From the NCBI GenBank assembly GCA_028688955.1, contig JAQTXD010000024.1:1-43497 (forward strand): a DNA stretch of 43,497 nucleotides, given 5' to 3'. The notes under the pieces are model-generated. The model did not search any database. It was given only the letters and a program-made list of their open reading frames with translations, and was not told where the DNA came from. The DNA comes from Desulfuromonadaceae bacterium (GTDB taxonomy: Bacteria; Desulfobacterota; Desulfuromonadia; Geobacterales; Pseudopelobacteraceae). Made by a program: the position numbers and the translations under genes. Position 1 is the first letter of the stretch, and every line of letters begins with the position of its first letter. Of the stretch, positions 33,005-41,152 are shown one piece after another.

Positions 33005-34486
33005 ATGATAATCCAATGTGATAAATGCCGTACCAAATTCCGGCTTGACGACTCCAGAGTCTCGGATAAAGGAGTCAAAGTCCGCTGCACCAAGTGTAAA
33101 AGCGTATTCAGAGTGCAGAAAGATACTCCTGAAGTGGCACCTTTTGTATCTGAAGCTGCACATAACGATCAAAATGAAACATTAGTGGCACCGTCCGAAG
33201 ATACGCTCTTTGGAACAGCACCAGTTGCAGAATCATCGCCCGAATATGAGATCGGAGCTGATACAACTCTTCAGTATGAATCAGAGGATCGCAGCGGGGG
33301 GGAATTATCTCAGTTCGACCCGTCTGCTTTCTCGTTTGAATCAGACCTGCTCCTGGATGAGGACAAAGGCACGGTCGGAGCTGTCGCGGAAGAGCCTGCC
33401 GCCTCTGATGGTGAAGTTGATTTTACGAGTTTTGATTTTGGCGACGGCGAATCAGAGGTTGAAACATTCAGTATTCCTGCCGTTTCGGGTGATGAGGCAA
33501 CTACCGCTGAAATGCCGGAGACAGCTACGCAGGCGGAACCCCGAAAAGAGGTTCTACAGGGACTTGATTTCTCTGATGATATGTTTGGAGCTGTGGTGCA
33601 GCCAACTCCGGAACCGAGCAGCGAACCGATAACGTTTGACTTTGAAGGTGACAGCTTTGCAGAATCGATGGATATGGGCAGCCGGCAGCCAGGTGGCAAA
33701 GGTGGTACTTTGTTTTCACTTGATACATCGGCTGATGCGCCATTCAATCTTGATGATATAGATTTTGGCGACGAACTGACATCTGTGGCGATCCAACAGG
33801 TAAATCCTGATGATTTGCAGCCTGCCCAGAAAACCCTGTTTGCACCTCTCGCCGATGCTCAGGGCACCGCGGCAGCTGCCGGGGACGCCGAACAGCAACA
33901 GCCGGTCGCGGGGGACATTTCAGTCGGAGATCTGCATGAATTGCCACCACTCTCAATTGCATCCCGTCGTAAGCAGAGTCCGATCTTTACCGGATTGATA
34001 GCGGTTGTCGCGATACTTGTTATATCGGTGCTCGGTTATTTCGGGTATACATCCCTTTCCTCCCCCAAGGATAATGCATCTCAGGATACCGGAAAAATTG
34101 GTATACAGTCGGTAAAAGCAGTCTACATCACCAATGATTCTGCGGGTGAGCTGCTGGTTGTTTCCGGTGAGGCACTGAACGAGTATCCTAAACCGCGGGC
34201 AGCGCTGCAGGTCAAAGTAACGGTATTCGATTCCACCGGCCAAAGTATTGCCACAAAGTCTGCGTATGGCGGCAATCCTTTGACGGAAGAGCAGTTGGAA
34301 AGTCTCCCGCTTGACAAAATCGAGGCTGCCATGGCCAACCAGTTCGGCGACTCGCTTGCCAATATGGAGGTTGCTCCCGGCAAGGCGATCCCGTTTGTTG
34401 TCGTGCTGGCAAACATCCCCAAAGGTGCGAAAGATTTTGGGGTTCAGTCGGCAGGATCAACGGTCGCAACCGGGAAGCAGCAGTAA
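33005..34486 (+). CDS. MJ0042 zinc-ribbon protein with membrane segment and DUF3426
   Basis: A 493-residue protein. ATG at 33005 follows GAGGAG by 6 bases. Residues 1-38 are an MJ0042-type zinc ribbon (MIIQCDKCRTKFRL then V-R-C-T-K-C). Residues about 50-310 are acidic, low in structure and rich in Asp, Glu, Ser and Phe, with repeated D-F-x-F-x-D/E patches. A single membrane helix (FTGLIAVVAILVISVLGYFG) lies near residues 325-345. The last 130 residues are a DUF3426 domain, probably outside the membrane. Such proteins are common in delta- and betaproteobacteria; function is not established. The acidic D-F patches could bind a partner in the cytoplasm. Confidence 0.85.
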   Translation: MIIQCDKCRTKFRLDDSRVSDKGVKVRCTKCKSVFRVQKDTPEVAPFVSEAAHNDQNETLVAPSEDTLFGTAPVAESSPEYEIGADTTLQYESEDRSGGELSQFDPSAFSFESDLLLDEDKGTVGAVAEEPAASDGEVDFTSFDFGDGESEVETFSIPAVSGDEATTAEMPETATQAEPRKEVLQGLDFSDDMFGAVVQPTPEPSSEPITFDFEGDSFAESMDMGSRQPGGKGGTLFSLDTSADAPFNLDDIDFGDELTSVAIQQVNPDDLQPAQKTLFAPLADAQGTAAAAGDAEQQQPVAGDISVGDLHELPPLSIASRRKQSPIFTGLIAVVAILVISVLGYFGYTSLSSPKDNASQDTGKIGIQSVKAVYITNDSAGELLVVSGEALNEYPKPRAALQVKVTVFDSTGQSIATKSAYGGNPLTEEQLESLPLDKIEAAMANQFGDSLANMEVAPGKAIPFVVVLANIPKGAKDFGVQSAGSTVATGKQQ

Positions 34487-34519
34487 TTTCAATCCAGACA
34501 GTTGAGTTATGAATAACAA

Positions 34520-34549
34520 AAGGCCGCTGACATCTTCGTCAACGGCCTT
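34520..34549. terminator. Bidirectional terminator between convergent genes
   Basis: AAGGCCG (34520-34526) pairs with CGGCCTT (34543-34549), extended inward by TGAC/GTCA across one mismatch, loop of 6. It lies between the zinc-ribbon gene (+, stop 34486) and the FKBP gene (-, stop 34577). Moderate T runs follow on both strands (TTATT and TTTTGTTATT). Confidence 0.75.
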
Positions 34550-34576
34550 ATTCGTGTTATGCAAAAATCCGGGGAC

Positions 34577-35089
34577 CTACACAATATCAACCAGTCTGAT
34601 ATCAAAAGTCAAATCTCGTCCTGCCAGCGGATGATTACCGTCCAGCGTAATTGTCGTATCACTTACTTCCGTTACGAGTACCGGAAAAGGTGAACCATCC
34701 TCCAGTATAACCTCCATCTGATGTCCCGGTTCCGGATTGATATCGGCAGGTATTTCACTTCGTTCTATAACGGCGACCATTGCATCGCTGCGCTGACCAT
34801 ATGCCTCATCAGCGGGAATAGATACCGTAATGCTCTGCCCCGGTTCGAGTCCGATGACGGCCGCCTCGAATTTTGGTATAAGGGTACCGGCGCCGATGAC
34901 AAACTCCATGGGATCAGATCCATGATCGTCGCATCCACATCCTGTCTCGACCTCCTTCTTGTTTCCGCACCCGCATGAGTGCTCTTCCGGTTGTTCACTG
35001 CAGCCTTCTGATGAGTCGAACACTGAACCGTCCTCCAGCCTGCCGGTATAGTGTACGATTACCTTGTCTCCTGATTTTGCCTGTGCCAT
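34577..35089 (-). CDS. SlyD-type FKBP isomerase with Cys-rich insert
   Basis: A 170-residue cytosolic peptidyl-prolyl isomerase. ATG follows AAGGAAG by 5 bases. The FKBP core is V-H-Y-T-G-R-L-E-D-G-S-V-F-D-S-S at residues 12-27, then P-M-E-F-V-I-G-A-G and F-E-A-A-V-I-G-L; the SlyD 'insert-in-flap' region follows A-Y-G-Q-R. Unusually, residues 28-59 between F-D-S-S and P-M-E-F are an inserted loop with Cys 30, 39, 41, 51 and 53 and His 37 and 56. E. coli SlyD has its metal ligands in a C-terminal tail, which is absent here. It is the last gene of the DivIVA/DUF167 operon, 12 bases after the DUF167 stop. Confidence 0.92.
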   Translation of the reverse strand: MAQAKSGDKVIVHYTGRLEDGSVFDSSEGCSEQPEEHSCGCGNKKEVETGCGCDDHGSDPMEFVIGAGTLIPKFEAAVIGLEPGQSITVSIPADEAYGQRSDAMVAVIERSEIPADINPEPGHQMEVILEDGSPFPVLVTEVSDTTITLDGNHPLAGRDLTFDIRLVDIV

Positions 35090-35101
35090 GTGGTCTTCCT
35101 T

Positions 35102-35437
35102 TCAGTGTGTATGCCCGGTACCGAGGGCTTTTCCCAGTGTGGAAATGTGTGAATCAAATTGTCCGGAGTACGAGCCGGTAATCCGTAACCGTTTATGGCG
35201 TGACGTCTCCCCGGAAATAATTTCAACGGATGATTTTGACACGTCAAATAACTCTGCAATAAACTCTCTGCAGAGTTTATTTGCTGCTCCGTCAACCGGT
35301 GGAGAGGTGAGCCGAATTTTGAGCTCCTCGCCCTGGATTCCGCAGACCTGGTTCTTTGATGCACGCGGCTGGATATAGACAGTCAAAATCAGATCGTCTT
35401 TGTGCTTCGTAAGGAAAGGGAGCTCAGGACTGTTCAT
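35102..35437 (-). CDS. DUF167 (YggU) family protein
   Basis: A 111-residue small alpha/beta protein with the family signature: V-Y-I-Q-P-R-A-S-K-N near residue 20, L-K-I-R-L-T-S-P-P-V-D-G-A-A-N-K near 40-55, then S-V-E-I-I-S-G-E-T-S-R-H-K. It overlaps the end of the divIVA-like gene by 14 bases in another frame, so the two are translationally coupled. DUF167 proteins are often found near DivIVA-like genes. Molecular function unknown. Confidence 0.9.
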   Translation of the reverse strand: MNSPELPFLTKHKDDLILTVYIQPRASKNQVCGIQGEELKIRLTSPPVDGAANKLCREFIAELFDVSKSSVEIISGETSRHKRLRITGSYSGQFDSHISTLGKALGTGHTH

Positions 35438-35876
35438 CGCCTGAAAGCTGCCTGCTGAAGCTGTCGAGCAACCCTTTGAAACTCATCTCAAACTGAATTT
35501 TCTGGCGACGGACCTCTTCAATTCGCGTTTTTAGTTCCCCCAGTTGCCGTTCCGCATCTGCAACAATTCGTTCACCTTTCAGTTCAGCTTCGGAAACAAT
35601 CAATTCCGCCTCTTTACGCGCGTTCGCCTTCATCTCTTCAATGACACGCTGGGCAGAGAGCAGTGTCTCGCGCAGCTCACGCTCTTTTTCAGCCATATCG
35701 AGCATATCGCGGTTCTGCCGAGATTGTTGTTCCTGCAAATAACTGTTCTCGCGGATGAGACCTTCCATTTCACCGGCAACCGTCTGCAGAAAAGCGTCAA
35801 CATCGTCCGGGTCAAGGCCCCGGAAGGTTTTAACCTTGAATTGCTGCTGCTGAATGTCGAGTGGGGATATTTTCAT
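35424..35876 (-). CDS. DivIVA-domain coiled-coil protein
   Basis: A 150-residue protein. The N-terminus shows the DivIVA signature: M-K-I-S-P-L-D-I, then F-R-G-L-D-P-D-D-V-D-A-F-L. The rest is a long coiled coil rich in Glu, Arg and Gln (residues about 30-140). DivIVA proteins bind curved inner membrane and recruit cell-division or pole-organising proteins; in this phylum the role is not well defined. A GAGG site precedes the ATG. It is the first gene of the three-gene minus-strand operon with DUF167 and the FKBP. Confidence 0.9.
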   Translation of the reverse strand: MKISPLDIQQQQFKVKTFRGLDPDDVDAFLQTVAGEMEGLIRENSYLQEQQSRQNRDMLDMAEKERELRETLLSAQRVIEEMKANARKEAELIVSEAELKGERIVADAERQLGELKTRIEEVRRQKIQFEMSFKGLLDSFSRQLSGDEQS

Positions 35877-35981
35877 TCGGTAGTACCTCGTTGAATCTGT
35901 CTCCTGGCGTGGAAAGGAACGCGGGCTGCCCCTGAAGGGGTGCAGAAACCGCCGATTTAAACAGTTGCATTGTCAGGTGGT

Positions 35982-36788
35982 TTATTGAGCGGATAATTTC
36001 AAATAGCAATCAGCCCTGTATAGGGTCGCGTCTGCGGCCAGAGGAGTGTGGGAGTTATCTGCCAGGTAGCGGTCGAACAGGTCAACTGCGGTGGTGCAGT
36101 CATTCCGGCGGTACGCACTTACAGCTGACTCAAAAAGTACTTGCCCGGTGGAGGCAGCAGGAGATGTTGCAGGGGATTGCGAAGCAGGTACGGTCAGCAG
36201 CGGAGATGCCGGTTGCTTCTTTATCGTGGCCCGGTGCATTGCAGAGCTCTTTACACGAGCAGCTTTCTTCCCGGCGTGACGACCGGGCTTCTTGTTTGTA
36301 TCACCGGCTTTTAAGTCACCAGCTGAAAGTTCAGTTTTAGAATTTGAGGCAGTGGGCTGTTCAACAGAATTATTGCCGTTTGTTTCGGCACCTGAGTCTC
36401 CGTGTGCAGTGCCGTCCGGTTTAAGTGCCGATAGCTTCGAAGGAGCATCAGCCATGCCGGCACCACTTTTATTCATGGTGTGAGAGAGCCGTTGAGATAG
36501 CGGCACTTTGAGCGTCGCACCCGCATAAATCAAATCGGGATTCTTTATCGAATTAAACAGTAAAATCTGTGGATAATACGTGCCCCGCCCGTTGTACCTG
36601 CGGGAAAGACGAGAAAGAGTGTCACCCTTCTGAATCTCGATTTCCTGTACAAGAATGCCGTCCTGTGACGATTCCTGCTGGGTGGAAGTGACCGGCTGCG
36701 GTACATAGAGGTACTGTTGCCCCCACGCTGGCAGTGCCGCACAGGTAAAGAAAGCGATAAGCGGTATAAGGCGGGCACGTGTGGTCAT
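35982..36788 (-). CDS. Exported LysM protein with C-terminal TPR-like segment
   Basis: A 268-residue exported protein. Start at 36788 gives a signal peptide (MTTRARLIPLIAFF then C-A-A-L-P-A-W-G); it begins one base after the stop of the preceding gene. A LysM peptidoglycan-binding domain covers about residues 50-98 (I-Q-K-G-D-T-L-S-R-L-S-R-R-Y). The middle (100-210) is low in structure and Lys/Ala/Ser-rich. The last 55 residues resemble one to two TPR units (L-F-E-S-A-V-S-A-Y-R-R-N-D-C-T-T-A). It should sit in the periplasm bound to the cell wall, perhaps as a partner of the large TPR protein encoded upstream. Confidence 0.85.
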   Translation of the reverse strand: MTTRARLIPLIAFFTCAALPAWGQQYLYVPQPVTSTQQESSQDGILVQEIEIQKGDTLSRLSRRYNGRGTYYPQILLFNSIKNPDLIYAGATLKVPLSQRLSHTMNKSGAGMADAPSKLSALKPDGTAHGDSGAETNGNNSVEQPTASNSKTELSAGDLKAGDTNKKPGRHAGKKAARVKSSAMHRATIKKQPASPLLTVPASQSPATSPAASTGQVLFESAVSAYRRNDCTTAVDLFDRYLADNSHTPLAADATLYRADCYLKLSAQ

Positions 36789-36789
36789 G

Positions 36790-39297
36790 TTAATACCTGT
36801 TTCCAAGCTGATCTTCGTAGTTGAGAGTGCTTCTGACCTGGATAGCTGTGCCGACTCCGGTACCCGGTTTGACCCTGAAAGAAACCTTGATATTGCGTTT
36901 CTCCGCAGCACCCAATTCAATAAAGCGCCAGATTACCGTCCCGTTATTGACCGCACTGGTTGCAGGGTCAGCAGCTATCAATTCGAGTTGCTCCGGCCAG
37001 GCGCTCTGCAGTTCTACTACTTTGGCCAGATTTGAGCCGCTATTGGTAATTGTCAGGTCGAATGAGGCCACGTCTCCAGGCTTGAGCCGTCCGTCCTTAC
37101 CTGCCATCGCCATTTTTAACACCGGTCTTGAATAGGTTAATTGCGTTGAGTCGGATGCCGACCTGGTTGCGTCCCCTTCTGAAATAAATGACAGCCGGAC
37201 ACTGCCGCTGCTGCCGTCTGCAGCGCTCGGGGGAGTTTTGATTTCCACCGCAATACTGGCTTCTTCCCGAGGAGCCAGCGGGCCAACTTCATTTGCCAGC
37301 GGTTCGCTTGCCTGACGGATGCCGTCGCGATTAAGGTCGTTAAAAACAACTGCGTCCCCGGCACCGGTGATCATGGAGGAAACCTTGAATTTTTCTCTGA
37401 CATTGCCGGTATTTGTAACGACAAAAGGAGCAGTCACAGTTTGTCCCGGAATCGCAACAATGCGTGCGGAGCCGGCATGTACAAGGAGACTCCGCTGGGG
37501 GGCGACTGAAGAAAGATTTGAAACAAATACGGCGGCAGTTTTGAGCTGGTTGTTGATAAGTTCCACGCGGGTAGACAGCTCCTGTCCTGCAAGTGAGTCA
37601 TCCTTGAGTTGGAAGGCTACGCTTAACTCCCGGTTTTCACCGGATTTAATCTGCAATCCATCCACCAGAAGTGCGGACCCCGTTTCCTGCCTGAATCCGG
37701 CTGCTGCATAGTCGACGGGTTCGAACTGTGGCGGGAAGTTAAGCCGCACTGCCACATCCTTTGCGGCAGTGGAGCCGACATTGAGAACGGCGATGCGATA
37801 CACGATTTTATCGCCGGGAACTGGTCTGTTTTTCTCTGTGCGTACGACTGCCCGCAGGAGTGGTGCAGAGGCAATCAGGCGTACTTCGCGCGACTGACTT
37901 GCCTCTGTCATCAGCTGTGACGCAGCTTTAACCGGGTACGTGCTCCGAAGTCCGTCGATACTGTCAGGTGGAACGGTGAGGCTGAGAACCCCCTTGAATG
38001 TTTCGTTCGGTGCAAGTAGCGGTGTTTGGGTGATTGCAACACCAGGAACTGCAACTGTCGCAAAACGTGCCCGGAAATCAGCCGGGAACGCGGATTCCAA
38101 ATGAAATGAGTCGGCACCGTTGCCGCGGTTTGTAATTTCAAACGGAACCGCCTGCTGCTGGCCAACAGTGAATGCTTCGGGATACGGCAGCAGGTTGAAT
38201 TCAAAGCCGGCAAACTGTGCAACCTCGAGTCTAAACACCTGGGCATTTTCGGGGAGAGGTGATGCGGCTGTCTGAACAGGAAATGCGACGGCGATTCCGA
38301 GCTCCCGGAGTTTTCCGGCAGCAACAGCTGCCGCACTTGATGCGGGGAATTTATCAATAATTGATTTATACTGGCTAATGGCTTTTTCACGATATGCCAG
38401 TTTTTTCGCCATAGCGGTTTCATCGGCACGCTTTTGCTCGGCCAGTCGTGCTTCCTCGGCTGTAATCTCAGCAGCGCGCTTACGGGCAACTCTTTCTGCC
38501 GCCGCTGTGTGCTCCTTTTCCGCATTGAGTGCGTTCATTCGTGCCAGTTCAGCTTCAGCCTGGGCACCTCGCTCGAGCTTTTCCTGTTGCGCACGTCGCA
38601 GTGATTCCGCTTTCTGTGCTTCAATGCGGGTAGCTTCTGCTGCCACTTCAGCCCGTAACGCTTCATCTGCCTTTACTGCTGCGATCCGCTGCTGTTCGGT
38701 ACTTTCCTGGGCTGCCGTTTCACGTGCTATCCGATCCTGCTCCCTTTTAACGGCTGCCGCCTTTTCTTTCATTCTATTGAAAGCAGCAGTACGTGCAGCA
38801 TCAGTTGCCTGTTTAGTCTCTTCTGCTTTTGCGGCTATTTGGTCCTTATCACGTTGTGCCTTCCGGGCTGCAAGGATATCAGGACGCTTATCAGAAGGTG
38901 ATCCGGTCGGCAGCGTCTCACCTTTCTCATATCGGGTTACCAGCGCAAGCAGTTCATCCTCAACAGTGGTTTTAAGCGGGTTTTCCGGGTACTCTTTGGA
39001 AAACTGTGAAAGGTAACGGGCGGCCTCTTGATGGTTGCCCGCTTTGTAGTAGGATCGGGAAAGCCAGAACAGCGACACGTCTCTCAGGGGGGTATCGGGG
39101 AATTTCTGCAGGACCTCATTCATTTTCTCGATTGAGGTGGTGTAATCTTTCTGCTGGAAGGCATTAAATCCGGCAATAAATATCTGAGAATCTTCAGATT
39201 CCTGACTAAAAGCGCACGGAGCGCTTAGAAATGAAATTATGACCAGGGCGACCAGAAACCGGATGAGAGTGTTTCGGCATAATTTCAATAATATCAC
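36790..39297 (-). CDS. Large exported TPR/coiled-coil/CARDB-like (DUF11-type) protein
   Basis: About 835 residues if begun at the GTG at 39297, which has GAGG 9 bases upstream and is followed by a signal peptide (hydrophobic I-R-F-L-V-A-L-V-I-I-S-F-L to A-F-S-Q). Residues about 35-120 are TPR/YbgF-like (F-N-A-F-Q-Q-K-D-Y-T-T-S). Residues about 140-320 form a long charged coiled coil rich in Ala, Glu, Arg and Lys. The rest is beta-rich, with several N-x-G-S/T-A type Ig-like units similar to DUF11/CARDB/NPCBM-associated adhesion modules (V-L-N-V-G-S-T-A-A-K-D-V-A-V; T-N-S-G-S-N-L-A-K-V-V). No anchor at the C-terminus. Probably a periplasmic or surface scaffold acting with the LysM protein. Function unknown. 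Confidence 0.8.
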   Translation of the reverse strand: MILLKLCRNTLIRFLVALVIISFLSAPCAFSQESEDSQIFIAGFNAFQQKDYTTSIEKMNEVLQKFPDTPLRDVSLFWLSRSYYKAGNHQEAARYLSQFSKEYPENPLKTTVEDELLALVTRYEKGETLPTGSPSDKRPDILAARKAQRDKDQIAAKAEETKQATDAARTAAFNRMKEKAAAVKREQDRIARETAAQESTEQQRIAAVKADEALRAEVAAEATRIEAQKAESLRRAQQEKLERGAQAEAELARMNALNAEKEHTAAAERVARKRAAEITAEEARLAEQKRADETAMAKKLAYREKAISQYKSIIDKFPASSAAAVAAGKLRELGIAVAFPVQTAASPLPENAQVFRLEVAQFAGFEFNLLPYPEAFTVGQQQAVPFEITNRGNGADSFHLESAFPADFRARFATVAVPGVAITQTPLLAPNETFKGVLSLTVPPDSIDGLRSTYPVKAASQLMTEASQSREVRLIASAPLLRAVVRTEKNRPVPGDKIVYRIAVLNVGSTAAKDVAVRLNFPPQFEPVDYAAAGFRQETGSALLVDGLQIKSGENRELSVAFQLKDDSLAGQELSTRVELINNQLKTAAVFVSNLSSVAPQRSLLVHAGSARIVAIPGQTVTAPFVVTNTGNVREKFKVSSMITGAGDAVVFNDLNRDGIRQASEPLANEVGPLAPREEASIAVEIKTPPSAADGSSGSVRLSFISEGDATRSASDSTQLTYSRPVLKMAMAGKDGRLKPGDVASFDLTITNSGSNLAKVVELQSAWPEQLELIAADPATSAVNNGTVIWRFIELGAAEKRNIKVSFRVKPGTGVGTAIQVRSTLNYEDQLGNRY

Positions 39298-39614
39298 GTT
39301 AATTGACCTCGTTTGGCCGGTTACGCTACTTACGGCGCACGGAGAGCAGATAGAGTCTATAGGTAAAATGCATCTTAAGTAGCACCTCTCCATGCTGTTG
39401 TCAACGGAAGAATCGGTATGTCAGTTACTTACCGCCTTTTTGACCTGCCGAAAGTACGTCATTAAATCGAATGGTTAGCATTTTTTAGTCGGTAGCCAGT
39501 ACCCTTGAAGCTACCCATACATTAATAAATATTTATCTATTGCGTGCCGGTACCGGGTAGGTGTTTTATCAGGGGTGATGTATCGCGTGCGTGTCCGGAG
39601 AACCAGGAGAGTGG
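39298..39614. other. Intergenic stretch upstream of the large TPR protein, no gene seen
   Basis: This gap of about 320 bases should hold the promoter of the TPR/LysM operon, read on the minus strand. I see no open frame with a coding look and no tRNA or recognisable riboswitch. A short hairpin GGTAGC/GCTACC lies near 39490-39520. Confidence 0.4.
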
Positions 39615-39654
39615 GTGACCCTGCTACCGACCTGCTGGTCAGTAGCAGGGTCAC
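39615..39654 (-). terminator. Strong hairpin downstream of amt
   Basis: GTGACCCTGCTAC (39615-39627) and GTAGCAGGGTCAC (39642-39654) are perfect 13-base complements, extended inward by GACC/GGTC across one mismatch to a 4-base loop. It lies about 50 bases past the amt stop. There is no T-run on either side, so termination would be factor-assisted, or the hairpin may protect the 3' end. Confidence 0.55.
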
Positions 39655-39705
39655 GTGGGATGGGGTAAATATAATCCAATGAAATTAATGGAGTTTTTAA
39701 TGATA

Positions 39706-40926
39706 TCAGCGAATGCTGTCTTCCGGATATGCACCAATTTTGTGGATTGAAACGTCTGCACCGTTATATTCGTCATCCTGCTCAAGACGAATCCCTACAG
39801 TTTTGTTGAGTACCGTGTAGACAATGAAACTGCTGGCTACCGCAAAAAGCACAGCGAACAGACTCCCGGCAAGTTGTGAAACGAAGCTCACGCCGCCAAT
39901 CCCACCGAGAGATTTCTGCCCGAAAATACCGGCGGCTATTCCCCCCCAGGTACCTATAACACCGTGGAGCGGCCATACGCCAAGTACATCGTCAATGTGG
40001 AGTTTTTCCTGTTCATAATGGAATCCATAGACAAACAGTATCGAGGCAATGCAGCCTACGGCAAATGCCCCCAGTGGGTGCATTAGATCGCTGCCTGCGC
40101 AGACCGCTATCAGTCCGGCCAGCGCGCCGTTGTGAACAAAGCCGGGGTCGTTTTTGCCGGCAATCAAAGCTGCGAGAACGCCCCCTACCATAGCCATCAG
40201 CGAATTGACCGCCACCAGTCCGGAAATTTTTTCCAAATTTCCGGCACTCATGACATTAAATCCAAACCAGCCAACTGCCAGTATCCATGAACCGAGAGAT
40301 AAAAAAGGGATGTTGCTGACCAGAATAGGATGTGATTTACCCCTGATATAACGGCCCATGCGCGGACCAAGGATGAGAACGGCTGGCAATGCGATCCAGC
40401 CGCCAATCGAGTGAACTACGACAGAGCCGGCATAGTCATGAAATTCGGCACCGCCAAAATCCTTGAAAAGTTTTTGTATCTGAGTGGCATTCTGGCCCCA
40501 GATTATTGATTCGAAGAGAGGATACGTAACTCCGGCAAAAATGGCACCGGCGATGACCTGCGGCCAGAATTTGGCACGTTCGGCTATGCCGCCGGAAATA
40601 ATAGCGGGAATACAGGCAGCAAAACAGAGCAGAAAAAAGAAGTGAACCAAATCGTAGCCCTGAGTTGAACCGAGAAGTTCACCTGCAGGTTTCAAAAACG
40701 AAATGCCATAGGATATGGGAAAGCCGATTAGAAAGTACACAATTGTAGAAACCGACCAGTCGGTGAGAATCTTTACAAGTGCATTAACCTGATTTTTTTT
40801 GCGTACAGTACCGACTTCCAGAAAGGCAAAGCCCGCATGCATTGCAAACACCATCACTGCACCCAACATTAGAAAAAGAACATCAGCACTACTCTTCAGA
40901 CCTGTCATCGTTGACATTGGTTCCAT
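39706..40926 (-). CDS. amt: Ammonium transporter Amt
   Basis: A 406-residue inner-membrane channel protein of the Amt/Rh family with about eleven membrane helices. ATG at 40926 follows a GGGGGA site by 8 bases; an upstream in-frame codon at 40995 would add a non-hydrophobic extension and lie across the promoter. Key parts: F-H-D-Y-A-G-S-V-V-V-H-S-I-G-G with the conserved Asp and first pore His, and WPLHGVIGTWGG with the second pore His. Signature G-F-A-F-L-E-V-G-T-V-R-x-K-N is also present. The last 30 residues are the cytoplasmic tail that PII proteins contact. No glnK is adjacent. A sigma-54 type promoter precedes it, so nitrogen control is likely. Confidence 0.95.
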   Translation of the reverse strand: MEPMSTMTGLKSSADVLFLMLGAVMVFAMHAGFAFLEVGTVRKKNQVNALVKILTDWSVSTIVYFLIGFPISYGISFLKPAGELLGSTQGYDLVHFFFLLCFAACIPAIISGGIAERAKFWPQVIAGAIFAGVTYPLFESIIWGQNATQIQKLFKDFGGAEFHDYAGSVVVHSIGGWIALPAVLILGPRMGRYIRGKSHPILVSNIPFLSLGSWILAVGWFGFNVMSAGNLEKISGLVAVNSLMAMVGGVLAALIAGKNDPGFVHNGALAGLIAVCAGSDLMHPLGAFAVGCIASILFVYGFHYEQEKLHIDDVLGVWPLHGVIGTWGGIAAGIFGQKSLGGIGGVSFVSQLAGSLFAVLFAVASSFIVYTVLNKTVGIRLEQDDEYNGADVSIHKIGAYPEDSIR

Positions 40927-40978
40927 ACAGAATATCCCCCATTGGTTTCTGACGCCGTCTTTGGCGGTCTTGCATGCA

Positions 40979-40995
40979 AGCAAAAAAGTGGCCAA
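40979..40995 (-). promoter_or_regulatory. Sigma-54 (-24/-12) promoter for amt
   Basis: On the minus strand the 17-mer TTGGCCACTTTTTTGCT has TTGGC and TTGCT with GG and GC exactly ten bases apart. The start point would be near 40967, about 40 bases before the amt ATG. Ammonium channel genes are classic NtrC/sigma-54 targets, which supports the call. Confidence 0.75.
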
Positions 40996-41075
40996 ATATA
41001 CTCGTGTTGTAACAATGAGAAAATACGGGTATATCTCACGCGATTCCAGTTATTTGTTGCCGCTATAATAAGCAT

Positions 41076-41094
41076 GTGCCATAAAATAAGGCAC
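41076..41094. promoter_or_regulatory. Inverted repeat GTGCC-N9-GGCAC upstream of amt
   Basis: GTGCC (41076-41080) and GGCAC (41090-41094) are complementary arms about 90-100 bases upstream of the -24/-12 element, the right place for an activator. NtrC sites normally read GCAC...GTGC, the opposite orientation, so this is at best a variant or a different regulator. Confidence 0.3.
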
Positions 41095-41115
41095 CAAATC
41101 AGTTGATGAAGTCCA

Positions 41116-41144
41116 TTCACAATCCGGCTGCAAGCAGGTATGAT
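41116..41144 (+). promoter_or_regulatory. Sigma-70 promoter placed for a leaderless uvrC transcript
   Basis: TTCACA (41116-41121) and TATGAT (41139-41144), each five of six to consensus, with a 17-base spacer. The expected start point (about 41151) is within a few bases of the uvrC ATG at 41153, and no ribosome site is visible upstream of that ATG. Confidence 0.55.
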
Positions 41145-41152
41145 CGATTACT

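Noticed and set aside
38378-39016. 212-codon Ala/Ser-rich frame antisense to the coiled-coil gene
   Set aside because: It is the mirror of a low-complexity Ala/Glu/Arg/Lys coiled coil, which commonly leaves the opposite strand open.
41076-41094. Standard NtrC binding site before amt
   Set aside because: The arms read GTGC...GCAC, the reverse of the GCAC...GTGC arrangement, so I list it only as an unassigned inverted repeat.
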